This document shows positions 33,304 to 44,911 of a DNA stretch of 64,000 nucleotides, piece by piece. The stretch covers positions 186,001-250,000 of the forward strand of contig NC_085885.1 of the NCBI RefSeq assembly GCF_035222275.1, read 5' to 3'. The translations under genes and the position numbers were made by a program. The notes below the pieces were generated by a model. The model saw nothing but the letters and a program-made list of their open reading frames with translations. It searched no databases and had not been told where the DNA came from. The stretch is from Podospora bellae-mahoneyi. Lineage: Eukaryota; Ascomycota; Sordariomycetes; Sordariales; Podosporaceae. Within the stretch, counting starts at the first letter, position 1; each line of letters starts with the position of its first letter.

Positions 33304-35385
33304 TTACCCTCCCCCGTCGATATCCATAACTCCATGTCTTCTGGCGGCCTCGACAATAGCACACCGGCTGAGCCTGGACAGTTCAGTGATGAATTCTTCA
33401 GCTAGTTTGAGCTGCAGCATCTCATTTTTGGCAACCTGCTTGATCCTCATATTCCTGATCATTTCAGGCGCCGAGTCTAACAATGCGACATCAGCTTCCG
33501 CTTGTGGCTCCAGGGGGTTTAATAAGACGCTGCAGAAGAGGTTGAGAACTGCTGACATGGGGTAGAACAGCATCATACAGAATACCTCTGGCGCCATCAG
33601 CACGGGAAGCGCACTCCTCAGGTAGAGCAACGTAGAACGGCTAGCTTCTACACTCAGAGCCAGACTAGAGCTGACGCCCTTCATCTCCTCACCAGGCACC
33701 ACCTCGCCATGAGCGCCCCAAGCCCGACATCTTCCCGTGGCGCGGTGGATGGTGGCTACCAGGTAATGATACTCAAAATTGATGACAATGGTTCGAACAG
33801 TGTCGTGGGCTTCACTCAGGGCTTTGTTGACTCCCACATGGCGGGAAATCGAAAGGGCGGGCCTGTGTTTGAGCGGGACAGAGAGCCGCCACTTTTCCAG
33901 CTCATCGTCGAGTTCTCGTATATTCCGCAACAGCTCGGCGTCTGTCTTGCGAAGGGCTTCGGCCGAGTAGAGCAGCTGACATGTTTTTGACTTGATGAGC
34001 GTCAACCTTAAGTCGCCAGGCAAGCTTGGGATCATGGTCTCATCATCGTGGTCGACCTGCATATACCGGTCGAGGTACTGAGTCAGGGAATAGTTGGGCG
34101 GCAGCGACAGGTCGCAATGTTCGTCTGGGATGCAAGGCGGCTGGCCAGTACGCAGAGAGAGCTCCTTGTCAAAGTTGTAGGTCAACCAAAAGAGCTTGCG
34201 GAGAAGCTTTGGCGCCCGCGACGCCGGCGAAGAGGATGACCAAGGGTTGGCGATGGTGTGTGCGCCCAGCATAAACATGATGCGACAGGTGAGGGAGAGA
34301 CATATGACAGAGGACTGAACCCGCCCGGCAAAGAGCTGGTACATGGTCTAGTAAGCGGTCAGCAGGTGAGAAATCACGTAACAGAATTGGAGCTTGAACA
34401 CACTGACCAACATTATCATGGTCTGCAAACTAGTCAGAGTAAAATCACGACGCAGCGCGGCTGGGAGCAAATGCTGAGCCTTTGCAGCCATCACGTCTCC
34501 TTCTATTGGCGGCACTACCGGCGATTCGGAGCCCACAAATAAGGTCACCATGCATAGAAAGGCAAAGACACAGGTTTTGGCAACAAGAAGCTCATGGGGA
34601 CCGGGGCTTCCCAGGCCGTAGGCGGTGTCTATGATCTCCTCAAACAGAACAGTGTCCAACACAGGGAACACCAACCTGAAGTGAGAGGTGCCGAAGAAGG
34701 CGAGGTATCGATCGGTCACGGCCCTGTCCGGCAGGGACGGCGGCTCCTCGATGGGCGGCAGCACATCCTCCTTGCCCAGCTGCGGCGCACCGTGGTCAAC
34801 TTCATCGTCATCCCACACGGCAGGAAATACAGGGGCCTGGCCGGCACGGGAGCGAATCCACTCCCGGCCCGTGGTCGAGAAATGCGGAACTCCGTTGTAC
34901 GAGCTGATCTCGCCAAGGTGGTACCCGGCAAAGTGCAGCTTGCCGAAACAGGGCCGGGAGCCAGATACGGGGGACGGTGGAGGCAGACCCTCGGGATCTC
35001 GGCACGGGGAGAAGGCGTTTGTGGAAGAGGACAGCGGCGCTGGAGCGGTCAGAGGGTCCGTCAACAGAGCCTCGAGCGGCTGCAGCTTGCGGGTCAGGGT
35101 CTCTTCAGGTGCGTGAGGACTCGGTCTGTTATTTAATCTTGTGCTCGATGGCTTCTTGGACACGCCCCTCTTCCTCGGGCGTATCTCACGATCAAAGGTG
35201 CATTCGAGGTCATGGTGTTTACACCAGTCACAGGAGGGATGGGCGGGTTCACACTGAATCTACAGCAACAGGAAAAGAGACCAGCGGGACACAGTCAGCA
35301 ACTGGACGATAACGTGGATGTAATCCGATTCTGGGTTGCACACCTTTCTCTTGTGACACGCATCGCAAGCCCGCTTGCGCCCCAT
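33304..35385 (-). CDS. Zn2Cys6 fungal transcription factor
   Basis: Three exons (35385-35344, 35259-34408, 34347-33304) give 645 residues. The intron after codon 14 lies inside the zinc cluster. Splicing gives CDACHKRKIQCEPAHPSCDW then CKHHDLEC, i.e. the exact Cx2Cx6Cx6Cx2Cx6C spacing, followed by a basic linker RPRKRGVSKK. The second junction reads TMIML-TMYQLFAGR. The middle region (DRYLAFFGTSHFRLVFPVLD, then LTYNFDKELSLRTGQPP) is the fungal-specific transcription factor domain (Fungal_trans), whose LxxNxDKExxLRxGxPP motif is characteristic. The gene is transcribed away from the PDR ABC transporter across a shared 1.2 kb region, so control of that transporter is a fair hypothesis. DNA target unknown; zinc-cluster proteins usually bind CGG triplets. 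Confidence 0.9.
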
Positions 35386-36590
35386 AGCCGGCAGCGGGAG
35401 CGGGAGAGTGGCCTTGACAGAGAGCAATAACGCGGGATTTGAGGCCGCTGACAAAGCGCCCGGTCGGGTTTGCTGCGGGTGTGGCAACTGGAGGAAATGG
35501 CAGCGGGCAGCGGGCAGCGGAAAGGATGACGCAGGGTGTGTCAATCAATCAATGGAAGCGACGCGCGACATGGCAGCTGTCAAAGAGTTGCCATCGAAAC
35601 CGAGTTTCAGACTCGTCAGTCCTCAGCTGGGCCCAACATTCTGGTTTCCTGATGACTTTTTGCACCGAGCTCAGCGAGCTGGGTTCAACGATGTCACTAC
35701 TCACCGCTCACCGCTGTCTCTTGCTTTCGGACTCGAACTCGTCCCAAGAAAAAGAAACACCGTCCGTGCCCACGGAAGCGGCATGTGCCGTGCCAAGCAG
35801 CCAAGGGCAAACCCCGCCCTGCTGGAACATTGGTGGAAGCTTTCTTCACTTTCTGCCGAACCACCCGAGATTTCAAAGCACCGGGGCCGGGATTCGACCT
35901 CTGCGCGGCCTGCGCCTTGATCATTGCCTTCTCTGTCTTATCACCCCCCGAGACTATCGGCAGGCAATGCACTCACCGTCCGAACCCCGTTCGATGTGGG
36001 CGCCTTGGCCCCCGATGGTCCCGTTGCCCCCGTCTCGCGATGCCGAGCATTTGTTGCTGCCCATTGGCGATCCACATCCCGTTCGTTGAGATCGATCTTC
36101 ATGTTTCCAGAACAGTCGCCATGTACGTAACATCGACACTCTTTTCGATGACTCTAATATTTGCTGACCAAGGAAGACGATGACCTTTTCATATACCCGC
36201 TCAGGTGCCCCATTTTTGAGATTGGCACAGCTCCAGCTCACACTTCCCAGACAACTCTACGCATTGTGACTAAGTGGTTCCATCCTTGGAGAGCTTGCGT
36301 TGCAGTGTCCACTCGTGTCAAGGCATCAAAACCAACACCGGGATCAGGCCGTCACCAACTTCGTGATTCAGGAACAGTGTGGAGATGTGAGCATCCACAC
36401 TCCTCCACCATCGCGGTGATGGGTTGGCCGCCCTGCCGATGCCGATGGCCGAAGCTGACTGAGAGGAAATGGGTGGGGAAAAAAAAGGCAATTAAATAGC
36501 CCTGGGGGCCTCGTTTCTTGGCTCTGATTCTCTCTTGGTCCTCCATCCCATCGTACCGGTCCCTCTCAACCCCTTCGCCGGCAAGCCATC
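35386..36590. other. Divergent promoter region of the Zn2Cys6 regulator and PDR transporter
   Basis: A 1.2 kb stretch with no supported gene between two outward-facing genes. Open frames here run over one another in several frames and carry no domain. It should contain the regulatory sites of both genes. CGG/CCG triplets occur, but I did not find a perfect canonical PDRE-like octamer. Confidence 0.55.
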
Positions 36591-39500
36591 ATGGAGACGG
36601 CACCAGCTTCCAACCCCGACCCCACGGGAGTCGTCCACGAATGGAAACTCAAGCACAAGGTCGAGGCCATCCGTGAACGCGACAGCCGCTCTGGCCTTCC
36701 CCTGAGAGAGCTTGGTGTCACTTGGAAAGATCTCACCGTCAGCGCCATTTCCTCCGACGCCGCCATCCACGAGAACGTTATCTCCCAGTTCAACATCCCC
36801 AAGAAGATCCAGGAATCCCGCCACAAGCCGCCCCTCAAGACCATCCTAGACAAGACTCATGGCTGCGTCAAGCCAGGAGAGATGCTCCTGGTTTTGGGCC
36901 GTCCGGGCTCGGGGTGTACGACTTTGCTCAAAATGATTGCCAACCACAGGAAGGGCTATCAGAACGTGGAGGGAGATGTCAAGTATGGCAGTATGGACGC
37001 ATCGGAAGCAGAAAAGTACCGTGGCCAGATCGTCATGAACACCGAGGAGGAGCTCTTCTTCCCCTCCCTCACCGTGGGGCAGACCATGGACTTTGCTACT
37101 CGTCTCAAGATCCCCTTCCAGCTGCCCGATGGCGTGCAGTCCAAGGAAGAGTACCGCCAGGAAATGATGGAGTTTCTCCTGGAGAGCATGAGCATCACCC
37201 ACACCAGAGGCACCAAGGTCGGCAATGAGTTCGTCAGAGGTGTTTCCGGAGGCGAGCGAAAGAGAGTGTCCATCATTGAAACGTTGGCTACAAGGGGCAG
37301 TGTCTTTTGTTGGGACAACAGCACAAGGGGTCTCGACGCGAGCACGTGAGTTTTCTCTGATGCATTTTATATGCCCTGGGGTCATCAGCTGACACAAGGT
37401 TCAACCAACAGAGCTCTGGACTACACCAAGGCCATCCGTGCCCTGACTGACGTTCTCGGGTTGGCCTCGATTGTCACATTGTACCAAGCAGGCAACGGCA
37501 TCTACGACCTCTTCGACAAAGTCCTCGTCCTCGACGCCGGAAAAGAGATCTACTACGGCCCCATGAAGGATGCTCGCCCGTTCATGGAGCAGCTTGGTTT
37601 CGTGTGCCGTGACGGAGCCAATGTTGCTGACTACCTCACCGGTGTCACGGTCCCTACTGAACGCTTGATTGCCCCCGGCTACGAAAAGACCTTCCCCCGC
37701 AACCCCGACCAGCTGAGAAGCGAGTACGAAAAGTCCAACATCTACCAGAAGATGATCGCCGAGTACAGCTACCCAGAGACAGAGGAGGCCAAGGAGAAGA
37801 CCAAGCTGTTTCAGGGCGGCGTCGCAGCTGAAAGGGACAGCCACCTCCCCAACAACAGCCCCTTGACGGTTTCCTTCCCTCAGCAAGTCCTTGCCTGCAT
37901 CATCCGGCAATATCAGATCCTCTGGGGCGACAAGGCCACCATTGCCATCAAGCAGGGCTCGACACTGGCACAAGCCCTGATCTCCGGTTCTCTCTTCTAC
38001 AACGCCCCCAACAACTCGTCCGGTATCTTCCTCAAGGGAGGTGCGTTGTTCTTCGCCCTTCTCCACAACTGTTTGCTCTCCATGTCTGAGGTTACCGATT
38101 CCTTCCACGGCCGCCCCGTGCTCGCGAAGCACAAAGCCTTTGCCTACTTCCACCCCGCCGCCTTTTGTATCGCTCAAGTCACTGCCGACATTCCCGTTCT
38201 GCTGTTCCAGGTTTTCATTTTTGCCATCGTTCAGTACTTCATGGTCGGGCTCACCATGACAGCCGGCGGTTGGTTCACATACTGGATTGTTGTCTTTGCT
38301 ACCACCATGGTGAGTTTATTCCCGCTTCTGTCTCTCCTTTTGCCTCCCTAACGGGGTATTTCTTCTAGTGCATGACCGCCTGCTTCCGCATGATTGGTGC
38401 TGCATTTTCCAACTTTGATGCCGCCTCCAAGATCTCGGGCTTGGCCGTCAAGCTGCTTATCATGTACACGGGCTACATGATTATCCGGCCCAAGATGCAC
38501 CCCTGGTTCGGCTGGATCTTCTGGATCAACCCCCTGGCTTACGCCTTTGACGCTCTCCTCTCCAACGAGTTCAAGGGCCAGATCATTCCTTGCGTCGGAC
38601 CAAACCTCGTCCCAACTGGACCTGGATACATGGGCCTCGAGGTTGGCCAGCAGGCATGTGCTGGCGTGGGCGGCGCCGTGCCAGGTCGCAGCTACGTTCT
38701 CGGCGATGACTACTTGAGCTCCTTGGAGTACGGAAGCGGCCACATCTGGAGGAACTTTGGAATTGTCTGGGCTTTCTGGGCCTTGTTCGTCACCATCACG
38801 ATTCTGGCCACCACCAACTGGAAGTCTGCGTCTGAAGGTGGGCCCTCCTTGTTGATTCCCAGGGAAAAGTCAAAGGTTGGGCTTCACGGCGCTCGCAGGA
38901 ACAAGGCTGGCGACGAAGAAGCGGCCGTTGACGAAAAGGGCGGCTTCTCCTCGGGCAGCGGCAGCGAGACGGACGAGACACTTGCCGTCAAGGGCGCAGA
39001 TGCGCAGATGCAAAAGCAGGAGGTAGATCTTGTTCGCAACACTTCGGTCTTCACATGGAAGGATCTCTGTTACACTGTTTCTACCCCTGATGGCGATCGC
39101 CAGCTCTTGGACAACGTGCAAGGATGGGTCAAGCCTGGCATGCTGGGTGCCTTGATGGGCTCTTCTGGTGCTGGCAAGACCACTCTCTTGGATGTCCTTG
39201 CGCAGAGAAAGACCGAAGGTGTTATTAAGGGAAGCATCATGGTCGATGGTCGTGAGCTGCCTGTCTCTTTCCAGAGAAATGCGGGCTACTGTGAGCAGCT
39301 TGACGTGCATGAACCGTATGCTACCGTCCGGGAGGCGCTCGAGTTCAGCGCCCTTCTGCGGCAGCCTCGCGAGGTCCCTCGTGAGGAAAAATTGCGCTAC
39401 GTCGACACCATCATTGACCTCCTCGAGCTGCACGACCTGGCTGACACCCTGATTGGCCGCGTCGGCATGGGTCTGTCTGTGGAACAGCGCAAGCGTGTCA

Positions 39501-40948
39501 CTATCGGAGTCGAACTTGTCGCCAAGCCCTCGATCTTGATCTTCTTGGATGAGCCCACCTCGGGCCTCGACGGCCAGTCTGCCTACAACACGGTCCGTTT
39601 CCTCCGCAAGCTCGCCGACGTTGGTCAAGCCGTCTTGGTCACGATTCACCAGCCCTCGGCCCAGCTCTTTGCCCAGTTCGACACATTGCTTCTGTTGCAA
39701 CGCGGCGGAAAGACGGTCTACTTTGGTGACATTGGCGACAACGCTGCTACGGTCAAGAACTATTTCGCCCGCTACGGTGCCCCCTGCCCCAAGGACGCCA
39801 ACCCTGCCGAGCACATGATCGATGTGGTGTCTGGCCATCTCTCCCAGGGCCGTGACTGGAATGAGGTTTGGCTCTCGTCTCCCGAACACAGCGTAGTCGT
39901 CAAGGAGCTTGATGAGATCATATCCGAGGCCGCTTCCAAGCCTGCTGGCTATGTGGACGACGGCCGCGAGTTTGCCACGCCCCTTTTGGAGCAAACCAAG
40001 GTTGTCACGAAGCGCATGAACATTTCCCTGTACCGCAACCGAGACTACGTCAACAACAAGATCATGCTGCACGTCTCGGCCGCGCTTATCAACGGCTTCA
40101 GTTTCTGGATGATTGGCGACGACATTTCGGATTTGCAGATGATTCTCTTCACCATCTTCCAGTTCATCTTCGTCGCTCCCGGTGTCATTGCCCAGCTGCA
40201 GCCGCTCTTCATCGACCGCCGTAACATCTTTGAGGCCCGCGAGAAGAAGAGCAAGATGTACTCTTGGATCGCCTTCGTCACGGGTCTAATCACGTCTGAG
40301 ATTCCTTACCTTATGATTTGCGGCGTCTTGTATTACTGCTGCTGGTACTACACAGTCGGCTTCCCTACCTCGTCCAAGCGTGCCGGCGCGACGCTGTTTG
40401 TCATGCTCATGTACGAATTTGTCTACACGGGCATGGGCCAGTTCATCGCAGCCTACGCCCCCAATGCCGTCTTTGCCTCGCTCGCCAACCCCTTCGTCAT
40501 CGGAATCTTAGTCGCCTTCTGCGGTGTCTTGGTCCCCTACGCACAGATCCAGGTCTTTTGGAGGTATTGGATCTACTACCTCAACCCCTTCAACTACCTC
40601 ATGGGGTCCATGCTGGTCTTTGCTGCCTGGGATTGGCCCATCAACTGCAACCCTCACGAGCTAGCCAGGTTCGATCCTCCCAACGGCACCACTTGTGGCG
40701 ACTACCTGAGCACCTATCTTGAGAAGGGGTACGGCATGGCTGCGAACTTGTTAAACCCCGATGCTCTTTCCGAGTGCCAGGTCTGCCAGTTCAAGTCTGG
40801 AAGCGACTACCTTCGCACCATCAACCTGATGGAGTACAGCTACGGCTGGAGAGATGCGGGCATTGTCGTCATCTTTGTCATCAGCTCGTATGCTATGGTC
40901 TATGGCTTGATGAAGCTGAGAACAAAGACCAGCAAGAAGGCTGAGTGA
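36591..40948 (+). CDS. PDR-type (ABCG) ABC multidrug transporter
   Basis: Plasma-membrane efflux pump of the pleiotropic drug resistance family with two NBD-TMD halves. Three exons (36591-37345, 37412-38309, 38369-40948) give 1410 residues, at the short end for the family because the N-terminus before the first NBD is brief. NBD1 has the fungal degenerate Walker [10 protein letters not shown] (Cys instead of Lys, about 103-111), signature [11 protein letters not shown] and a degenerate Walker [19 protein letters not shown]2 has canonical GSSGAGKTT at about 814, signature [12 protein letters not shown] and [19 protein letters not shown] motifs such as [27 protein letters not shown] and [22 protein letters not shown] are present, with six helices per half. 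Exports xenobiotics, including azoles, in relatives (established); this one's substrate is unknown. The divergent neighbour is a zinc-cluster regulator. Confidence 0.97.
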
Positions 40949-41129
40949 AGAGCACTACTGGTTTTCTTTTATCCTGTTTTGGCCTTGTTCACGGGCTTTT
41001 GGTAAAACGTGTACATTTTTTGCATACTTTTCTTTTCTTTTCTCTTTTTTATACACTTTGATACCTTGATAGACATTTTGCATAGACAGACATTCACATA
41101 ATTAATTTCAATACTGTTCCTGTTGACCA

Positions 41130-42135
41130 CTATGCCTTCATAGGTCCAAGCTCCCTCCCCACAAGCCTCTCTTGGCTATCCTCACCCGAGCTGTAAACAT
41201 CATCTGGCACGGGGGGGGCAATGGAAGCGTCGCCCCTCTTGATTTCAATAATCGAAATGACGGGCAGCAGCAACATCAACATGCCCAACAGCTGGCCGAA
41301 GCTCCACGTCTTTTCCCCATCATCAGACAACAGGACATCTGGTGTGCCAAACGCTTGGGAGAGGAGGTAGGCCCGCGTGGTGGCCCCGAAAGCAATGCCT
41401 GCCATGGCAACAATGCCCATGGCTTGTACTACGCGAAAGGCGCGTGACTTTCGCCTCCTGCTCTGAAGATACCAGGTGGCAAGCCCAAAGATCAGGCAGT
41501 TCAAGGCTACCACGACCACGGTAGCCACCACGTCCAGGCCGTCCAGTCTAGTCGTATCAGAAGGGCGAGTCCAAGCACATGCGATGGGCAGGGTATCCGG
41601 CAGATCCTTGATCTTGGCCTTTAGCAAAAAGACGCCGTACACAATGGAGAGGAGCAGGTTGAGGAACATCAAAAGCTGTCTCATCCATCTGAGCACCCAG
41701 TCTCTCTTGAAGTCGTTTACCAGAGACAACAGCGCGGCGTTGTGGGTTGCCATGGACAAAAGAGAGAGCATCCAGATGATGAAGAAGTGATACGGGGAAA
41801 GCTGCCACGACTTGACCAACCCGACAGACTGCAGGCCGATGCCCACGAGAATCTGCTGATCAGAGTAGCCCGAGAGCAGCTTTCTTCGGACGATGGAGGG
41901 GTTCCGGATACACTTTCTTGGCCACCGAACATCCTGGAGAATGAGACTTGCAGCCATGCCTATGACAAGGAAGGCGGTAATTGTGGATGATAGCAAGACC
42001 TGTGGCCCACGTTTTGTTAGCTAACTTGATTCAGCCAGGTAGTTGGACTCGACTTACACCAGCTCCCGCTACACCGGCATCGCTTGCAATGCTTTCTGGA
42101 ATGACATTGCAACTTCTGCCTGCAAAAGCCGACAT
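41130..42135 (-). CDS. Hypothetical seven-helix membrane protein
   Basis: Two exons (42135-42058, 41999-41130) give 315 residues; the phase-0 junction reads DAGVAGAG-VLLSSTITAF. The short N-terminal segment (SAFAGRSCNVIPESIASDAGVAGAG) followed at once by helix 1 is a pattern I recall in fungal membrane proteins of unknown function with about seven helices. Hydrophobic segments fall at about 27-42, 85-105, 128-148, 170-190, 205-225 and 245-265. The C-tail is hydrophilic (DDVYSSGEDSQERLVGRE). It could be a receptor-like or channel-like protein, but no GPCR signature was recognised. It is convergent with the ABC transporter gene, with 181 nt between stops. Confidence 0.75.
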
Positions 42136-42578
42136 TTTGCTTTTCGGCGGTTTTTTTTGGTTTGTTTTTTTTATCTTTTTGGTTCTGTGGGTTGGTGAGG
42201 AGAAAAGGAAAAGGAAAAAGAAAAAGAGGATGGATACACAAGAGTTGCGAAGAGTGGCAATTTGCTAAAAATAGCGGAGGTGAAAACAAGAATTAAGGTT
42301 ATTATGCGTGCTGGGTGAAACAGATCGGCGGCCAACTGGTGTACATGTAGATGCCAATCAAGGAGTGCACCCCTTTGCGCATTGTCGCAGAAAAGGCCTG
42401 CTTGACAAAGTCGGCGGTTATGGCTGGCAGCCAATGGGAAGGCTCCAATCTATATATAGGATGACGCAGATAAAAGAATTGAAGACAATCAGTCCTATTG
42501 TGAGCATTGTGAGCATTGTGAGCCGCCCACGACAAATCTATTTTATATCGCTACTTCTTTTTGTAGACACGGACGGTT
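42136..42578. other. Intergenic: promoter of the seven-helix gene and 3' end of the hydrolase gene
   Basis: Both flanking genes point left. On the minus strand a TATATATAG element (about 42450-42458) is flanked by an ATTGG (CCAAT-type) motif, about 315 nt upstream of the ATG at 42135. A T-rich run lies at 42150-42180. A 9-bp tandem repeat lies at 42497. Confidence 0.5.
42497..42523. repeat. 9-bp tandem repeat (attgtgagc)x3
   Basis: Three perfect head-to-tail copies between the hydrolase stop codon and the TATA-like element of the seven-helix gene. Confidence 0.93.
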
Positions 42579-44192
42579 TCAAAGAAATTCGTTGATGGCC
42601 TCCCAGAAGTCGCTCGCCGCCTCAGACATGGGCAAATGCCCGGCGTTGGGAACAATCTTGAGCTCTGCCCCCTTCTCGCCGAGATTGGCCTTGAAACCCT
42701 CCATAGCCTTGACCAGAGCGCCCTTGCCATCGCCATCGCCCACAACGAAGAGAGTGTTGACCTTGCATCCCTTCATTTCCTCTCTCATGTTGTAGCCCCA
42801 GAGTGCCTGGCAGCTGTACTTGAAGCCCTCGACGTTGTTTCCCGCCACCATGTCGGTCATCCACTTGGCAATCTCGGGCTTCTCAGTCATGGTGTGAGGA
42901 TGGAACCATCTCTCCACCGTCACACCGGCCAGGTCCCGGATGTTCTTCTCAGCTACCACAATGCGGTCCTTCCAGGCAGCTGTGTTGGCATCAGAGCTGG
43001 CAACGTTGAAGTCGCAGGCCACGATCCTGTCCACCAGCTCGGGGTACTTGAGCGCAAACTTGAGCGTGGTGGCACCGCCCATAGAGACACCGATCAAAGC
43101 ATGCAGCTTTTCAATCCTGAGGCCCTTGAGAAGAGTCTGAAGGTCGTCGGCAAGCATGTCCAACGTCGCCGGAACAGGAGGCAAGGGAATCACATGTCTG
43201 CCGCGGGTGTCATATCTCAGGATGCGCAAGTCGGGACGCGCAGCCTTCAGAATGGCCACCAACTCATCCCACATGTGGTAGTCCGTCAACAGAGAGTTAC
43301 TGAACGCCACGGTGGGGGCCTTGGGCGAGACGTTGCCCTCCAACCGGTAGCGGATGGTGAGCCCATCCTTGGCATACACATAGGCATTCACAGCCGCCGT
43401 ATCCTTCCCAGGAACCGTCTCAATCTTGCCGTCTTCCCACTTAAAACCCTTGCTCTCGGGGAGCTTGCTCAGTGTCTCCAGCTCTCTTGGGCCCGGTCCA
43501 AACACGTAGAACAGCTCATACGTCCGCCTGTGCTTGGCCGCGATCCACTTGTCAAACACCTCAGTCCGCCACTTGGTGTCCATGGACGCCTTGTGCTCCT
43601 CCCCTCCCAGCCCATTCACCTTTTCATATTCATGCAGCGTCACAATTCTGACCTTGTCACCTCCCTCGATCAAGGAGGGAGTCCGGCACATCCTGCTCCT
43701 CAGCCAGCCCGGAATCTTGCTCAACATGGGAATGTGTTCCTCCAGGTACCACTTGGTGATCTCCTTCTCCCCTTGCTCCCCGCCCTTGACTTCAACCTCG
43801 ACGGCGATCAGAACCTGTCCCTCGGCCTCCCGATCGCTTAAGTCCTCAATCTTGGTGAAGCCCTCCTTGGCCTGTTCTCCCAGCAGGTCGAAAAATCTCC
43901 TGTCGACGTCCACTTGGCCAATGGTCTCACCTTCCCGCTTGGTTCTGTTCTCTCTCAGCTGCGTGTAGACGGGTGTTTCCAAATGGCGCATTTCGATGAC
44001 GTCGTAAATGGCCAGGAACTCGGGCTTCAGAGAGTCGGTGGCCCGGTAGCGGAAACCATTCGGGAAAATATGCGGCAGCCGGAGCCGGGTCGGGCCGTGC
44101 TCGTTTTGGTACCACTCATGGAACTGGTTGAGGAATTCCTCGTCGTGGCGACGGGGCTCCATGGTGACGTACAAGAGGCCGGGATTGGACAT
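42579..44192 (-). CDS. Fusion: EthD-like dimeric alpha/beta-barrel region + alpha/beta hydrolase
   Basis: Single exon; ATG at 44192 chosen, giving 537 residues. The N-terminal about 230 residues contain two units resembling EthD-type dimeric ferredoxin-like domains: unit 1 with FHEWYQNEHGPTRLRLP, FRYRATD and PEFLAIYDV; unit 2 with KWYLEEHIPMLSKIPGWLRS and VTLHEYE. From about 260 to the end is an alpha/beta hydrolase similar to 3-oxoadipate enol-lactonases: cap-region RYDTRGRHV, nucleophile elbow GVSMGGA (Ser), acid candidate in FVVGDGDG and His in PNAGHLPMSEA. The catalytic triad is therefore complete. Likely an intracellular hydrolase of small carbonyl or ester compounds, perhaps in aromatic catabolism (inference). 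The N-terminal region could bind substrate or drive dimerisation. Confidence 0.85.
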   Translation of the reverse strand: MSNPGLLYVTMEPRRHDEEFLNQFHEWYQNEHGPTRLRLPHIFPNGFRYRATDSLKPEFLAIYDVIEMRHLETPVYTQLRENRTKREGETIGQVDVDRRFFDLLGEQAKEGFTKIEDLSDREAEGQVLIAVEVEVKGGEQGEKEITKWYLEEHIPMLSKIPGWLRSRMCRTPSLIEGGDKVRIVTLHEYEKVNGLGGEEHKASMDTKWRTEVFDKWIAAKHRRTYELFYVFGPGPRELETLSKLPESKGFKWEDGKIETVPGKDTAAVNAYVYAKDGLTIRYRLEGNVSPKAPTVAFSNSLLTDYHMWDELVAILKAARPDLRILRYDTRGRHVIPLPPVPATLDMLADDLQTLLKGLRIEKLHALIGVSMGGATTLKFALKYPELVDRIVACDFNVASSDANTAAWKDRIVVAEKNIRDLAGVTVERWFHPHTMTEKPEIAKWMTDMVAGNNVEGFKYSCQALWGYNMREEMKGCKVNTLFVVGDGDGKGALVKAMEGFKANLGEKGAELKIVPNAGHLPMSEAASDFWEAINEFL

Positions 44193-44911
44193 TTTGTCTG
44201 TTGAAAACGCAGAACAACAAGTGAGGTGATGTTGAGGGTGCAAAGTTGAATTGAAAAGGACGATCGATATATGTCAGTCACCAAATGCTTAAAGTATGTG
44301 CCAAGCGTGACGTTGACCCGACTCAATCACGTCCTCGCTCACTCACAGTTTCGGCAGTCAAAACGGAACGCGAACAGAGAAAGTGGAGTTTGCTGCTCTC
44401 GGCTTTTGTTCCCGGGGTTCCAAAAAATCCTGAGGCAAAGCGTTTTTCCGCTGCAGCTGTTTTTGCACTTACTTGGGTGGGTGGGTCTGCAGCTTCCAGG
44501 ATGACTGACGGCCAAGTGCACTGAGGAAAAAAGAAAAGGGGTTGAAAAGGGGGTTGATGATAAGAAATGGCCATTTTGTTTTACGCTTACTTCTGTATGA
44601 CCTCAGAATACACTAGAATACAATCATATGACCCAATGGATGTTGATATCCACGACTGACCAACCGACCGGGGCTTTTGTCTGCGCCATTGCGTTTTGTT
44701 TGCCAAACCCGATGCTCGCAGCCCTATGCTTCCATTCCCGGCTGCCCCAATGTTGAAGATGCAAAGCCCTCGAACCAACTCAGGCACCTAGTTGGCTCAA
44801 CCGTGAGTTCAAAAACCAAAAATGGCCCCGTCAGTACGCCTGCTCGATCCCACCTTCCCTTGCATTGTGTACATTGGTAAAAAAAAAAAAAAGCACCCGC
44901 CGTGCACCATC
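44193..44911. other. Intergenic: hydrolase promoter and MetE-like gene 3' end
   Basis: About 720 bp; both flanking genes point left. No gene seen. An A-run lies at 44879-44893, just beyond the stop codon of the MetE-like gene. Confidence 0.5.
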
